64,000 nucleotides of DNA from an uncultured Oscillospiraceae bacterium (GCA_949841465.1 CATKZW010000005.1:42972-106971), one strand, 5' to 3'; shown: positions 33,328 to 41,867, counted from the first letter of the stretch. Program-made: numbers and translations. The notes: generated by a model from the sequence alone, not told the origin.

Positions 33328-35073
33328 ATGGCTTCCAACCGCTTCCAGCAGGGGTATGTCCCCATCTTCCTGTCTTATTATAAGCCCCATCTGCCGTTGT
33401 TTATTCTGGATATGTGCTGTGCCCTGGGCATCGCCCTGGTGGACCTAGCCTTCCCCTGGGCGTCCAAGGAGGCCATGGAGCGCCTGCTGCCCCAGAACAT
33501 GTTCACCGCCTTTTTCGCCGTCATGGCCATACTCCTGGCGGCCTACGCCCTGCGTTCGGTGATGTACTTCATCGTCACCTACTGGGGCCACATGATGGGG
33601 GTGCGCATTGAGGCCGATATCCGCCGGGACCTGTTTGGGCACATGCAGGACCTGTCCTTCTCCTTCTATGACAAAAACCGCACCGGCCAACTCATGAGCC
33701 GGGCCACCAACGACCTGTTTGAGATCACGGAGCTGGCCCACCACGGCCCCGAGGACCTGTTCATCTCGGTGGTCACTCTGGCCGGCGCCTTCTGCCTGAT
33801 GCTCACCATCCAGTGGAAGCTGGCCCTCATCGTCTTTGCCGTGGTGCCCATCTTCGTGATCTTCACCATCATCCAGCGCCGGCGGATGGTGGCGGCCTCG
33901 GTGCGGGTAAAGCAGAACATGGCGGGGATCAACGGCCAGCTGGAGTCCGCCATCTCCGGCATGCGCACCGCCAAGGCTTTTGCCAGCGAGGAGCAGGAGA
34001 CGGAAAAATTTGAACAGTCCAACGAGCTGTTCAAAAAGGCAAAGCGGGATTCTTACAAGGCCATGGGCATCTACCACGCGGGACTGGAGTTCGCCCTGCC
34101 CGCCATGAATGTGCTCACGGTGGCGGCGGGCGGTTATTTCATTATGCGGGGCGAGCTGGACTTCGTGGGGCTGAGCGCCTTTATCCTGTATATCTCCACC
34201 TTCCTCACCCCGGTGCGCAAGCTGGCGGCCTTTGTGGAGCAGTTCCTCAACGGCATGGCGGGCTTCAAGCGCTTCGTGGAGCTGATGCGGGTGGAGCCCG
34301 CCGTCCAGGACGCTCCCGGCGCCAAGCCCATGGGCAAGGCGGAGGGCGATATTCTCATCGACGACGTGTCCTTCCACTACGACGACGGCCCCGAGGTGCT
34401 GGACCACGTGTCCATCCACATCCCCAAGGGGGAGACAGTGGCGGTGGTGGGCCCCTCCGGAGGCGGCAAATCCACCCTGTGCCAGCTCATACCCCGGTTC
34501 TACGACGTGACGGGCGGCCGCATCCTGGTGGACGGCCAGGACGTGCGGGAGGTAACCCAGCGTTCCCTGCGCCACAACATCGGCATCGTCCAGCAGGATG
34601 TGTTCCTGTTCGCGGGCACCATCCTGGAGAACATCCGCTACGGCCGCCCCGACGCCACCGAAGCGGAGGTGGCGGACGCGGCCAAGCGGGCGGAGATTTA
34701 CGACGATATCATGTCCATGCCGGACGGCTTTCAGACCTACGTGGGGGAGCGGGGGGTAATGCTGTCCGGCGGACAGAAGCAGCGGGTGTCTATCGCCCGC
34801 ATCTTCCTGAAAAACCCGCCCATCCTCATCCTGGACGAGGCCACCTCCGCCCTGGACTCCGTCACCGAGGCCCGCATCCAGTCCGCCTTTGACGAGCTGG
34901 CCCGGGGCCGCACCACCCTTATCATCGCCCACCGGCTGTCCACCATCCGCTCCGCCCACCGCATCATCGTGGTGGACGAGAACCACATTCTGGAGGAGGG
35001 CACCCACGAAAAGCTGCTGGCGGCGGGCGGGGAATACGCCCAGCTCTACAACGCCCAGAAGCGGGTGGTATAG
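33328..35073 (+). CDS. ABC transporter, fused permease and ATPase (exporter type)
   Basis: 581-residue half-transporter of the MsbA/LmrA type; a homodimer or heterodimer partner is needed. Six membrane helices in residues 15-300, with the coupling region YFDKNRTGQLMSRATND-like (YDKNRTGQLMSRATND). ATPase: Walker A GPSGGGKST, signature MLSGGQKQRVSIARI, Walker B ILILDEATSALDS, H-loop IIAHRLSTIR. No partner gene is adjacent, so it is probably a homodimer. Substrate cannot be read. Confidence 0.93.
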   Translation: MASNRFQQGYVPIFLSYYKPHLPLFILDMCCALGIALVDLAFPWASKEAMERLLPQNMFTAFFAVMAILLAAYALRSVMYFIVTYWGHMMGVRIEADIRRDLFGHMQDLSFSFYDKNRTGQLMSRATNDLFEITELAHHGPEDLFISVVTLAGAFCLMLTIQWKLALIVFAVVPIFVIFTIIQRRRMVAASVRVKQNMAGINGQLESAISGMRTAKAFASEEQETEKFEQSNELFKKAKRDSYKAMGIYHAGLEFALPAMNVLTVAAGGYFIMRGELDFVGLSAFILYISTFLTPVRKLAAFVEQFLNGMAGFKRFVELMRVEPAVQDAPGAKPMGKAEGDILIDDVSFHYDDGPEVLDHVSIHIPKGETVAVVGPSGGGKSTLCQLIPRFYDVTGGRILVDGQDVREVTQRSLRHNIGIVQQDVFLFAGTILENIRYGRPDATEAEVADAAKRAEIYDDIMSMPDGFQTYVGERGVMLSGGQKQRVSIARIFLKNPPILILDEATSALDSVTEARIQSAFDELARGRTTLIIAHRLSTIRSAHRIIVVDENHILEEGTHEKLLAAGGEYAQLYNAQKRVV

Positions 35074-35110
35074 CCCGCCAAGAAAAATTACTGGAAAGCT
35101 AAAAAAGGGC

Positions 35111-35139
35111 TTGCTTTTTCCTCTGGTCTCTGCTATGCT
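35111..35139 (+). promoter_or_regulatory. Promoter of the rubrerythrin gene
   Basis: TTGCTT, 17-base spacer, TATGCT. Predicted start near 35146, inside or next to the palindrome at 35149-35171. Confidence 0.5.
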
Positions 35140-35148
35140 TAAACAAGA

Positions 35149-35171
35149 ATGATTCTCATTAAGAGAATCAT
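35149..35171 (+). promoter_or_regulatory. Fur/PerR-like operator palindrome
   Basis: Perfect nine-base arms ATGATTCTC and GAGAATCAT separated by ATTAA. AATGATTCTCATT resembles classical Fur boxes, and peroxide regulators of the same family bind similar sites. Its position over the predicted start of a peroxide-defence gene fits repression by a Fur or PerR protein, which is not encoded in this window. Confidence 0.55.
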
Positions 35172-35225
35172 GAAAAGACAAAAGTTTAAAACACTCATAA
35201 CATATCACATTAGGAGGAATACATC

Positions 35226-35759
35226 ATGGAGCTCAAGGGCAGCAAAACCGAAGCCAACCTGTGGAAGGCCTTTGCCGGGGAGTCCCAGGCCCGCAACAAG
35301 TACACCTATTATGCCAGCCAGGCCCGGAAAGAGGGCTACCAGCAGATCGCGGCCATCTTCGAGGAGACCGCCGGCAACGAGAAGGAGCACGCCAAGCTGT
35401 GGTTCAAGGCGCTGGGCGGCATCTGCACCACCGCGGAGAACCTGATCGCCGCCGCCGAGGGCGAGCACGAGGAATGGACCGAGATGTACAAGGAGATGGC
35501 GGAAACTGCCAGGGAGGAGGGCTTCATCGCCCTGGCCGACGCCTTCGACGCTGTGGCCAAAATCGAGAAGAGCCACGAGGAGCGTTACGTGAAGCTGGCT
35601 GAGAACCTGGAAAACAGCGAGGTGTTCAAGCGCTCCGAGGTCAAGGTGTGGTACTGCCGGAACTGCGGCCACCTGGAGTACGGCGTGGAGGCCCCCGAGG
35701 TGTGCCCCGTGTGCGGACACCCCCAGGCCTATTTCGAGATCAAGGCTGAGAATTACTAA
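35226..35759 (+). CDS. rbr: Rubrerythrin
   Basis: 177-residue cytoplasmic peroxide reductase of anaerobes. The four-helix diiron domain (residues 1-135) has its ligand helices in [30 protein letters not shown] and [10 protein letters not shown]. The C-terminal rubredoxin-like domain has CRNCG and CPVCG for the Fe(SCys)4 site. AGGAGG lies before the ATG. Monocistronic, between a Fur/PerR-like palindrome and a strong terminator. Confidence 0.97.
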   Translation: MELKGSKTEANLWKAFAGESQARNKYTYYASQARKEGYQQIAAIFEETAGNEKEHAKLWFKALGGICTTAENLIAAAEGEHEEWTEMYKEMAETAREEGFIALADAFDAVAKIEKSHEERYVKLAENLENSEVFKRSEVKVWYCRNCGHLEYGVEAPEVCPVCGHPQAYFEIKAENY

Positions 35760-35768
35760 AATTCGCGA

Positions 35769-35804
35769 AAAGGGCCGTGCTTTTCCAAGGCACGGCCCTT
35801 TATC
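35769..35804 (+). terminator. Intrinsic terminator of the rubrerythrin gene
   Basis: Twelve-base arms AAAGGGCCGTGC/GCACGGCCCTTT with a nine-base loop, then TATCTT. Confidence 0.75.
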
Positions 35805-35826
35805 TTGAGGCCAGTGAGGGAATGCT

Positions 35827-36708
35827 ATGAATAAGACCGAGCTGCTGAACAAATTCTCCAAGGACGCCGACGAGCGCATGGTGCTGGCCCGGGCACTGGA
35901 CCAGCTGGCCCGGGCCCAAAACCGCTCCATCCCCTGCGCCACCCAGTTCCTGTCCCTCGCCCAGCGGGCGGCGCTGGAGCCCGTCCTCGCAAGCTTCACA
36001 TCTCTCACCCCTGTGCAAGCACATGGGTTCGCTCATTCCGATGCTCGTCCTCTCCCCACGCGACCCGCTTCGCTGGGCTCGCGCGGGGGCCCCAGTTATC
36101 TCTTTTGTGGCGGATACGAAAATGCGGAGCGCACGGTGTGCGTGTTCCTCCCCGATTGGCAGGAGCCTGAGGACTGGACCGCCGAAGAGGAATTGTCCGC
36201 CATCGAGGCCGCTTTCCCGCCCACCGGGGCCGACCTGACCCATCGGGACCTGCTGGGCGGGCTGATGGGCATCGGGCTCACCCGGGAGCGGGTGGGGGAC
36301 ATCCTGGTGGGCGAAACCGCCGCCCAGATCATCTGTGTGAGGGAGGCCGCCCCCATCATCCTGTCCCAGTTTGATCAGGCGGGGCGTCATCGGCTGAAGC
36401 TGCGGGAAATCCCCCTGGCAGACCTGACCCCCGCCCGGTTGGAGGTGAAGCTGATCCACGACACGGTGGCCACGCTTCGGCTGGACGCGGTGCTGGCCAG
36501 CGGCTTCTCCCTGGCGAGGGGCAAGGCGGCGGACGCCGTCGCCGGGGGCCGGGTGTCCGTCAACCACCGGGAATGCCTCAAACCGGACCGGCCGGTGGGA
36601 GAAGGGGACGTGCTCACCTGCCGGGGGCTGGGCAAGTGCGTGGTCAAGACCGTGGGCGGCCAGTCTCGGAAGGGCCGCATCATCATCGAAATCGAGAGGT
36701 ATCTGTAA
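35827..36708 (+). CDS. ylmH: YlmH-family S4 RNA-binding protein with an in-frame repeat insertion
   Basis: 293 residues; relatives such as Bacillus YlmH are about 257. The family acts in ribosome rescue or translation-linked cell division. Recognised parts: N-terminal helices (ARALDQLARAQNRSIPC), CGGYENAERTVCVFLPDW, the conserved HRDLLGGLMGIGLTRERVGDI, and the C-terminal S4 domain (LRLDAVLASGFSLARGKAAD, GRVSVNHREC). Between LAQRAALEPV and FCGGYENAER sit about 30 extra residues rich in Ser, Pro, Arg and His, encoded by a GC-rich dispersed repeat (35985-36092). The frame stays open, so the gene may still work. Ends one base into the next gene (TAATG). Confidence 0.9.
   Translation: MNKTELLNKFSKDADERMVLARALDQLARAQNRSIPCATQFLSLAQRAALEPVLASFTSLTPVQAHGFAHSDARPLPTRPASLGSRGGPSYLFCGGYENAERTVCVFLPDWQEPEDWTAEEELSAIEAAFPPTGADLTHRDLLGGLMGIGLTRERVGDILVGETAAQIICVREAAPIILSQFDQAGRHRLKLREIPLADLTPARLEVKLIHDTVATLRLDAVLASGFSLARGKAADAVAGGRVSVNHRECLKPDRPVGEGDVLTCRGLGKCVVKTVGGQSRKGRIIIEIERYL
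35985..36092 (-). repeat. Dispersed repeat copy inside ylmH
   Basis: On the minus strand it reads GGCCCCCGCGCGAGCCCAGC, AAGCGGGTCGCGTGGGGAGA and, near the end, GAAGCTTGCGAGG. The first 43 bases align with the intergenic copy at 25799, and GGGGAGAG..GAGCGAAC aligns with the fliJ-fliK copy. It adds about 36 codons to the host gene without a stop. Confidence 0.7.
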
Positions 36709-36914
36709 TGGACCAGAAGAAAATCCACCGCATCAACGAGCTGGCCCGCCGGGTGAAGGCGGGGGAAACCCTGACTCCGGAGGAGCTGGCGGAGCGGGAC
36801 GCCCTCCGGAAGGAATATATCGCCGACGTGAAGGCCAGCCTCATCGGCCATCTAGACAACACCTATATCGTGGAGCCGGACGGCACGAAGCACAAGCTGC
36901 CAAAAAGGAAGTAA
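36708..36914 (+). CDS. DUF896 family small protein (YnzC-like)
   Basis: 68 residues: KIHRINELARRVKAGETLTP then EELAERDALRKEYIADVKAS, the two-helix hairpin of the family, followed by a C-terminal tail. Bacillus YnzC is SOS-linked; general function unknown. Starts at TAATG overlapping the ylmH stop, so it is translationally coupled. Confidence 0.92.
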   Translation: MDQKKIHRINELARRVKAGETLTPEELAERDALRKEYIADVKASLIGHLDNTYIVEPDGTKHKLPKRK

Positions 36915-36970
36915 CATGCCCGCGCTTCATCCCTTGGGCGCTTTTCAGTTTTTCCAGCACTATCCTAAAT

Positions 36971-37008
36971 AAAAAGATCCTGCCGCAAAATTGCGGCAGG
37001 ATCTTTTT
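36971..37008. terminator. Bidirectional terminator between DUF896 and cold-shock genes
   Basis: Long perfect stem (AAAGATCCTGCCGCAA and its complement) with a two-base loop, A5 on one side and T6 on the other. Confidence 0.9.
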
Positions 37009-37019
37009 TCACGGAAATC

Positions 37020-37238
37020 TTAGGCCTCAGTCTGAGCGACCACGTTGGTGGCGCGCACGCCCTTGGCGCCGCGGGGATCGGGCTCGGTCTCAAAGGTGAC
37101 CTTCTGGCCCTCCAGCAGCTTCTTGTAGCCGTCGGCCACGATGGCGGAGAAGTGGACGAAGACGTCCTCAGAGCCATCCTCAGGGGTGATGAATCCATAG
37201 CCCTTCTCAGCGTTGAACCATTTCACAGTACCATTCAT
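37020..37238 (-). CDS. cspA: Cold-shock protein (CspA family)
   Basis: 72-residue single OB-fold RNA chaperone. RNP1 motif KGYGFI and RNP2 motif VFVHF; opening [19 protein letters not shown] is diagnostic. ATG 37238 is nine bases after AAGGAGG; in-frame codons further upstream lie in the leader. Driven by a near-consensus promoter (37356-37384) with a terminator hairpin inside the leader. Confidence 0.97.
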   Translation of the reverse strand: MNGTVKWFNAEKGYGFITPEDGSEDVFVHFSAIVADGYKKLLEGQKVTFETEPDPRGAKGVRATNVVAQTEA

Positions 37239-37286
37239 TTCCTGCTTCCTCCTTATTTGTAAAAAATTTCGTTTTGAAAGTAGAAG

Positions 37287-37322
37287 AAAAAAGTCCGCCC
37301 TTTCGACTGTACGAAGGGGCGG
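37287..37322 (-). terminator. Intrinsic terminator inside the csp leader (possible attenuator)
   Basis: Minus-strand stem CCGCCC/GGGCGG extended by TTCG/CGAA around a six-base loop, then AC and T6. It lies about 30 bases after the predicted start and 50 bases before the csp ATG, so full-length mRNA requires read-through or antitermination. Confidence 0.65.
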
Positions 37323-37355
37323 GCACAAATCAGTTCATACATCAAAACCATTGTC

Positions 37356-37384
37356 AGTATAGCATCTCCTTTGCATGCTGTCAA
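37356..37384 (-). promoter_or_regulatory. Strong promoter of the csp gene
   Basis: Minus-strand TTGACA (6 of 6), 17 bases, TATACT (5 of 6). Leader length to ATG about 110 bases. Confidence 0.8.
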
Positions 37385-37463
37385 TGGATTTTTGAAAAAA
37401 AACCGAAATCGGCCAAAGTTCGGAACAAATTTTCATCATCTTCCACAAAAACCCTTTTTATCC

Positions 37464-38234
37464 CTAAATTCGGAAGAAGCGCCGGCCATTTTCCAGGGTA
37501 ATTTTGGAACATTGCTCCAGGCTGATCCCCTTGAGCTCCGCCAGCCTCCCGCAGATGTGGACCACATTCCCGGAGTGGTTCCGCTCCCCCCGGTGGGGGA
37601 CGGGGGCCATATAGGGGCTGTCTGTCTCGATCATCAGCCGCTCCAGGGGGACGGCCTGGGCCGCCTCCACCGCCTTCCGGGCGTTCTTATAGGTGAGCAC
37701 CCCGGTGAAGGAAATCATCCAGCCCAGCCGCACCAGCTCCTTGGCCATCTCGGCGCTGCCGGAGAAGCAGTGAAACACCCCCCGCACCTCCGGAAATTCC
37801 CGGACGATGTCCATGGAATCCCCGTGGGCCTCCCGGTCATGGACGATGACGGGCAGCTCCAGCTCCCGCGCCAGGGCCATCTGGGCCCGGAACACCCGCT
37901 GCTGGAGCTCCCTGGGCGGGTTTTCCGGCCAGTAGTAATCCAAACCGATCTCGCCGACGGCCACCACCTTGGGCCGGGCCGCCAACTCCCGCAGCCCGTC
38001 CATGTCCCCGTCGGCCCAATCGCCGCAGTCCTCCGGATGGACCCCTACGGCGGCAGAGAGGAAGGGGTAACGCCCGGCCAGCTCCACCGCCTTGGCGGAG
38101 CTGGCCAGGTCGCAGCCGGGGTTGACCACCAGCTCCACCCCCAGGCCAGGGAGGGCGGACAGCACCTGGTCCCGGTCGGCGTCGAACTGGCGGGCGTCGT
38201 AGTGGGCGTGGGTGTCAAACAGCGCTACGTTCAT
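37464..38234 (-). CDS. tatD: TatD family metal-dependent deoxyribonuclease
   Basis: 256 residues, TIM-barrel hydrolase. Metal ligands: DTHAHYD at the N-terminus, EIGLDYYW, VIVHDREAHGD, CFSGSAEMA and ETDSPYMAPVPHRG. Acts on DNA 3' ends and probably in repair. It overlaps the upstream lipoprotein gene by ATGA and follows metG, the common Firmicutes metS-tatD neighbourhood. Confidence 0.95.
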   Translation of the reverse strand: MNVALFDTHAHYDARQFDADRDQVLSALPGLGVELVVNPGCDLASSAKAVELAGRYPFLSAAVGVHPEDCGDWADGDMDGLRELAARPKVVAVGEIGLDYYWPENPPRELQQRVFRAQMALARELELPVIVHDREAHGDSMDIVREFPEVRGVFHCFSGSAEMAKELVRLGWMISFTGVLTYKNARKAVEAAQAVPLERLMIETDSPYMAPVPHRGERNHSGNVVHICGRLAELKGISLEQCSKITLENGRRFFRI

Positions 38235-38818
38235 GCGCTGAACCTCACATAAAAGATATCGCCGACAGCGCCCTCCTCCGTACCGTCATCCAGATACTCC
38301 TCAAACACAATATAGAAATCCCGGACGTCTTTCGGCACCTGAAACAGCAGCAACTCCGTCCGGGTCTCGTGGATTCCCAGGAAGAACTCCACCGGCATCT
38401 GCTTGTCCGATTTTGTGGTAAAGGTGGACTTGCCGTCCTCGTCCATGATCTCCTCATACAAGGGATAGTCGCCCTCTATGGAGACGTTTTCTCCCTCACC
38501 AACCTCCCACAGCACGTTAAAATCGGTGTCATACATGGGCTGGCTGTCGTTGGTATAGTTGTAGAGGGTGATATCCGCCGTCAGGAATTGATAGCCGCTG
38601 TCCGGGATCAGGCCGTCAAATTCCGCGCAGGTCTGGGGGTTTTTCACCGTCATATCAAAAAACCTGGTGCGCAGCGTGTCGCCTTCATAGCCTACGGCCA
38701 CACCGTCGTCGTCGGGGGTAATGGCGCTGCCGCCCGGCCTCAGGGACAGGCCGTCCTCACCGCAGGCGGCAAGGGACAGCAGCAGTACTGCCAGGATAAG
38801 CGCAGCAAATCGTTTCAT
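38231..38818 (-). CDS. Lipoprotein of unknown function
   Basis: 195 residues. Signal peptide MKRFAALILAVLLLSLAAC ends in a lipobox with Cys19 as the lipidation site. The rest is a beta-rich extracellular domain with an acidic composition (TLYNYTNDSQPMYDTDFNVL); the fold recalls DUF4352-type immunoglobulin-like lipoproteins, which is only a resemblance. Lies between metG and tatD and overlaps tatD by four bases. Confidence 0.8.
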   Translation of the reverse strand: MKRFAALILAVLLLSLAACGEDGLSLRPGGSAITPDDDGVAVGYEGDTLRTRFFDMTVKNPQTCAEFDGLIPDSGYQFLTADITLYNYTNDSQPMYDTDFNVLWEVGEGENVSIEGDYPLYEEIMDEDGKSTFTTKSDKQMPVEFFLGIHETRTELLLFQVPKDVRDFYIVFEEYLDDGTEEGAVGDIFYVRFSA

Positions 38819-38860
38819 GTGATCTCACTTCTTTCTCACGTTCTCAAAATGGCCCGCCGT

Positions 38861-40924
38861 TCAGCACAGCTTGGCCCCAGCGGGGATGGCGTCGTCCACC
38901 ATCAGCAGGTGGAGGCACTCCTCACCGCGCTCGGTGTGGACGGCGGAGATGAGCATGCCCTGGCTCTCCTGCCCCATCATCTTCCGAGGGGGCAGGTTGA
39001 CGATGGCCACCAGTGTCTTGCCGACAAGCTCCTCCGGCTTATACCACTTGGCAATGCCGGACAGAATCTGCCGGTCAACGCCCGTGCCGTCGTCCAGGGT
39101 AAACTTCAGCAGCTTGTCGGACTTCTTCACGTTCTGGCAGTCCTTCACCTTGACGGCCCGGAAGTCGGACTTGCAGAAGGTGTCGAAGTCCACCTTCTCC
39201 TCCAGCTGGGGCTCAATCTCAATGGCGGGCAGGGCCGCTTTTTGAGCCTCCTCCTGGAGCTTTTCCAGCTCGGCCAGCTCCTTGTTCATGTCGATGCGGG
39301 GGAACAGATTCTCGCCCTTGGCGACGGACACACCGGCGGGTAGGACGCCCCACCGGGCGGCGCTGTCCCAGGTGCGGGCCTCCGCGCCCGCGCCGATCTG
39401 GGCGAAAATCCTTTCACAGCTCTCGGGCATAAAGGGAGTCAGCAGCACCGTGCAGATGCGCACCGTTTCCAGCAGGTTATACAGCACATGAGCCAGACGG
39501 GGGCCGTTAGCCTCCATGTCCTTGGCCAGGGCCCAAGGGGCGTTCTCGTCGATATACTTATTGGCCCGCTGGACGACCTTGAAGACCGCGTCCAGGGCGT
39601 TCTGAAACTGGAACTGCTCCATCTGATCCTCATAGGTTCTCCGCAGGCCGGCGGCTTCGCAGATCAGCTCCAGATCGCTCGTCCATATGAACTCCCCTGT
39701 GGACGACGACATCACGGCCGCAGAGCCTTTTCCCACACGGGCAATGCTGTCCGCAAAAGCGGCTTCGGTCCCGTCCGCTCCGGAGCTCTCGGGCAGGGTG
39801 CCGCCAAAATACTTCTCCACCATGGCGGTGGTGCGGCTGACCAGATTGCCCAAATCGTTGGCCAGGTCCACGTTGATAGTCTGAATCAGCAGCTCATTGG
39901 TAAAGTTGCCGTCAGAGCCGAAGGGGAAGGTGCGCAGCAGGAAGAACCGCAGGGCGTCCACGCCGTAGCGCTCCGCCAGCAGATAGGGGTCCACCACGTT
40001 ACCAGTGCTCTTGCCCATCTTGCCACCGTCCAGCATCAACCAGCCGTGGCCATACACCTTCTTGGGCAGGGGCAGATTCAGGCTCATGAGGAACGCGGGC
40101 CAGTAGATGGAATGGAACCGGACAATCTCCTTGCCCACAAAGTGGACGTCAGCGGGCCAGAACTTCTCCACATCGTTATATTTTTCGTTTTGATAACCCA
40201 GCGCGGTCATATAGTTGAACAGCGCGTCCAGCCACACGTAGACCACATGGCCGGGGTCGAAGTCCACCGGCACGCCCCAGGTGAAGCTGGTGCGGGACAC
40301 GCACAAGTCCTGCAAGCCGCCCTCGCAGTCGATGAAGTTGTTCACCATCTCGTTCACCCGGCTCCGGGGCTCCAGGAAGTCGGTGTTCAGCAGCAGGTCC
40401 CGGACCCGGTCCGCGTACTTGGACGCACGGAAGAAATAGGCCTCCTCCTCGGCGTCCACCACCTCCCGGCCGCAGTCGGGGCACTTGCCGTCCACCAGCT
40501 GGGATTCCGTCCAGAAGGATTCGCAGGGCTTGCAGTATTTGCCCTTGTAGGAACCCTTGTAGATGTCGCCGTTGTCGTACATCTGCTTGAATATCTTCTG
40601 GATGGCGGCAACGTGGTAATCGTCGGTGGTGCGGATGAACCGGTCATAGCTGATATTCATCAGCTTCCACAGGTCCAGCACCCCGCCGGGGGCGGCCACG
40701 ATGTTATCCACGAACTGCTGGGGGGTAACCCCCGCCTCCTTGGCCTTGTCCTCGATCTTCTGGCCGTGCTCGTCGGTGCCGGTGAGGAACATCACGTCGT
40801 ACCCGCTCAGGCGCTTGTACCGGGCCATGGCGTCGGTGGCCACGGTGCAGTAGGCGTGGCCGATGTGCAGCTTGCCCGAGGGGTAGTAAATCGGCGTGGT
40901 GATATAAAACTTCTTGTCATTCAT
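38861..40924 (-). CDS. metG: Methionyl-tRNA synthetase
   Basis: 687 residues, longer than the usual 640-660 of this type. Motifs: PIYYPSGKLHIGHAY (HIGH), zinc knuckle CKPCESFWTESQLVDGKCPDC, KMGKSTGNVVDPY (a KMSKS variant), anticodon-binding helices, and the C-terminal tRNA-binding OB fold (FCKSDFRAVKVKDC). Residues about 387-418 (FADSIARVGKGSAAVMSSST, then GEFIWTSDLEL) are not expected in the linker before the anticodon-binding helix and may be an insertion. ATG 40924 follows GGAGG by nine bases and overlaps the upstream gene. Confidence 0.95.
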   Translation of the reverse strand: MNDKKFYITTPIYYPSGKLHIGHAYCTVATDAMARYKRLSGYDVMFLTGTDEHGQKIEDKAKEAGVTPQQFVDNIVAAPGGVLDLWKLMNISYDRFIRTTDDYHVAAIQKIFKQMYDNGDIYKGSYKGKYCKPCESFWTESQLVDGKCPDCGREVVDAEEEAYFFRASKYADRVRDLLLNTDFLEPRSRVNEMVNNFIDCEGGLQDLCVSRTSFTWGVPVDFDPGHVVYVWLDALFNYMTALGYQNEKYNDVEKFWPADVHFVGKEIVRFHSIYWPAFLMSLNLPLPKKVYGHGWLMLDGGKMGKSTGNVVDPYLLAERYGVDALRFFLLRTFPFGSDGNFTNELLIQTINVDLANDLGNLVSRTTAMVEKYFGGTLPESSGADGTEAAFADSIARVGKGSAAVMSSSTGEFIWTSDLELICEAAGLRRTYEDQMEQFQFQNALDAVFKVVQRANKYIDENAPWALAKDMEANGPRLAHVLYNLLETVRICTVLLTPFMPESCERIFAQIGAGAEARTWDSAARWGVLPAGVSVAKGENLFPRIDMNKELAELEKLQEEAQKAALPAIEIEPQLEEKVDFDTFCKSDFRAVKVKDCQNVKKSDKLLKFTLDDGTGVDRQILSGIAKWYKPEELVGKTLVAIVNLPPRKMMGQESQGMLISAVHTERGEECLHLLMVDDAIPAGAKLC

Positions 40925-41867
40925 GGGTGGTTTCCTCCTGTATGCTTGCTTCCCCAGGCCGGGGGGTGGGAATACCTTTCAGTTTGGGCGGGTTTTCCAG
41001 GTTGGGGGGCAGCCGCCACAGTACGGCCACCGCCGTCAGGATCTGGGCCCCCAGCAGCAGCGTATCCCCCCAGGACTGATCCGCCAGGGCGGACACCAGC
41101 GCCGGGGCGGACAGCACCAGCGTCATGGCGGACACCCACAAAAGCCGCCGGGGCCGGGCCGCTCCCGCGGACATGCCCGCGAAGTCCATGTAGAGCAGCA
41201 TACCGCATACGATGGCCAGCAGCAGCGGGGCGTAGTCCCACTGCACCGGGTTGGCGGCGTGGGCCCGGAAGCTCTCCATCAGCCACACGCACCCGGCCAC
41301 CCCAGGCAGAGCGGCGGAGAAGCCGCCCTTGCCCCGCCGTCCGGCGTGGAGCCCGTCCCGCCCCATCTGGAGCAGCCCCAAAAAGGACAGCAGAGCCCCC
41401 ACCGCCGTAGCGATGGACAGCGCGCCGTTGTTGCTGGGCAGCTGGACATTGTGGTTCATGGCTTTGGCGGCCAGGGCCTCCTGATAGTCCTGCCACTGAC
41501 CCACCCCCAGCTTCAGCAGCACGGGGCAGGCCGCCAGGGCCAGGAACGCCGCCAGCACCACCAGGATGGGGTACACCGGGTCCCCCGCGTCCAGGAACAC
41601 CAGGTCCCACCGGTGTGCCTGTCCCACGGTCCAGGGCCGCTTGGACAGGGGCTGGCATATGGCCAGGATGGTGAACCAGGCCGCCGACATCACCAGGATG
41701 CAGGTGAGGATAACGCTGGACTGGGCCCCTGGTATGGCAAGGCCGGCGCCCTCCTCAAAGGCGGTGGCCAGCTGCCACCTCCGCAGGGCGGCGCAGGCGA
41801 AGGCGGAGGCCAGGGCGCACACCAGCCAGGACATTCGCCCGGATATGCTTTTGTTGATTGGATTCAT
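40917..41867 (-). CDS. Polytopic membrane protein of unknown function
   Basis: 316 residues from ATG 41867, seven bases after GGGGAGG. About eight hydrophobic segments, for example VILTCILVMSAAWFTILAIC, ILVVLAAFLALAACPVLL and YAPLLLAIVCGMLLYMDFAG. The C-terminal tail is Pro/Glu-rich. No catalytic motif was recognised. It sits between signal peptidase I and metG and overlaps metG by eight bases, so it is co-translated with housekeeping genes. Confidence 0.75.
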   Translation of the reverse strand: MNPINKSISGRMSWLVCALASAFACAALRRWQLATAFEEGAGLAIPGAQSSVILTCILVMSAAWFTILAICQPLSKRPWTVGQAHRWDLVFLDAGDPVYPILVVLAAFLALAACPVLLKLGVGQWQDYQEALAAKAMNHNVQLPSNNGALSIATAVGALLSFLGLLQMGRDGLHAGRRGKGGFSAALPGVAGCVWLMESFRAHAANPVQWDYAPLLLAIVCGMLLYMDFAGMSAGAARPRRLLWVSAMTLVLSAPALVSALADQSWGDTLLLGAQILTAVAVLWRLPPNLENPPKLKGIPTPRPGEASIQEETTHE

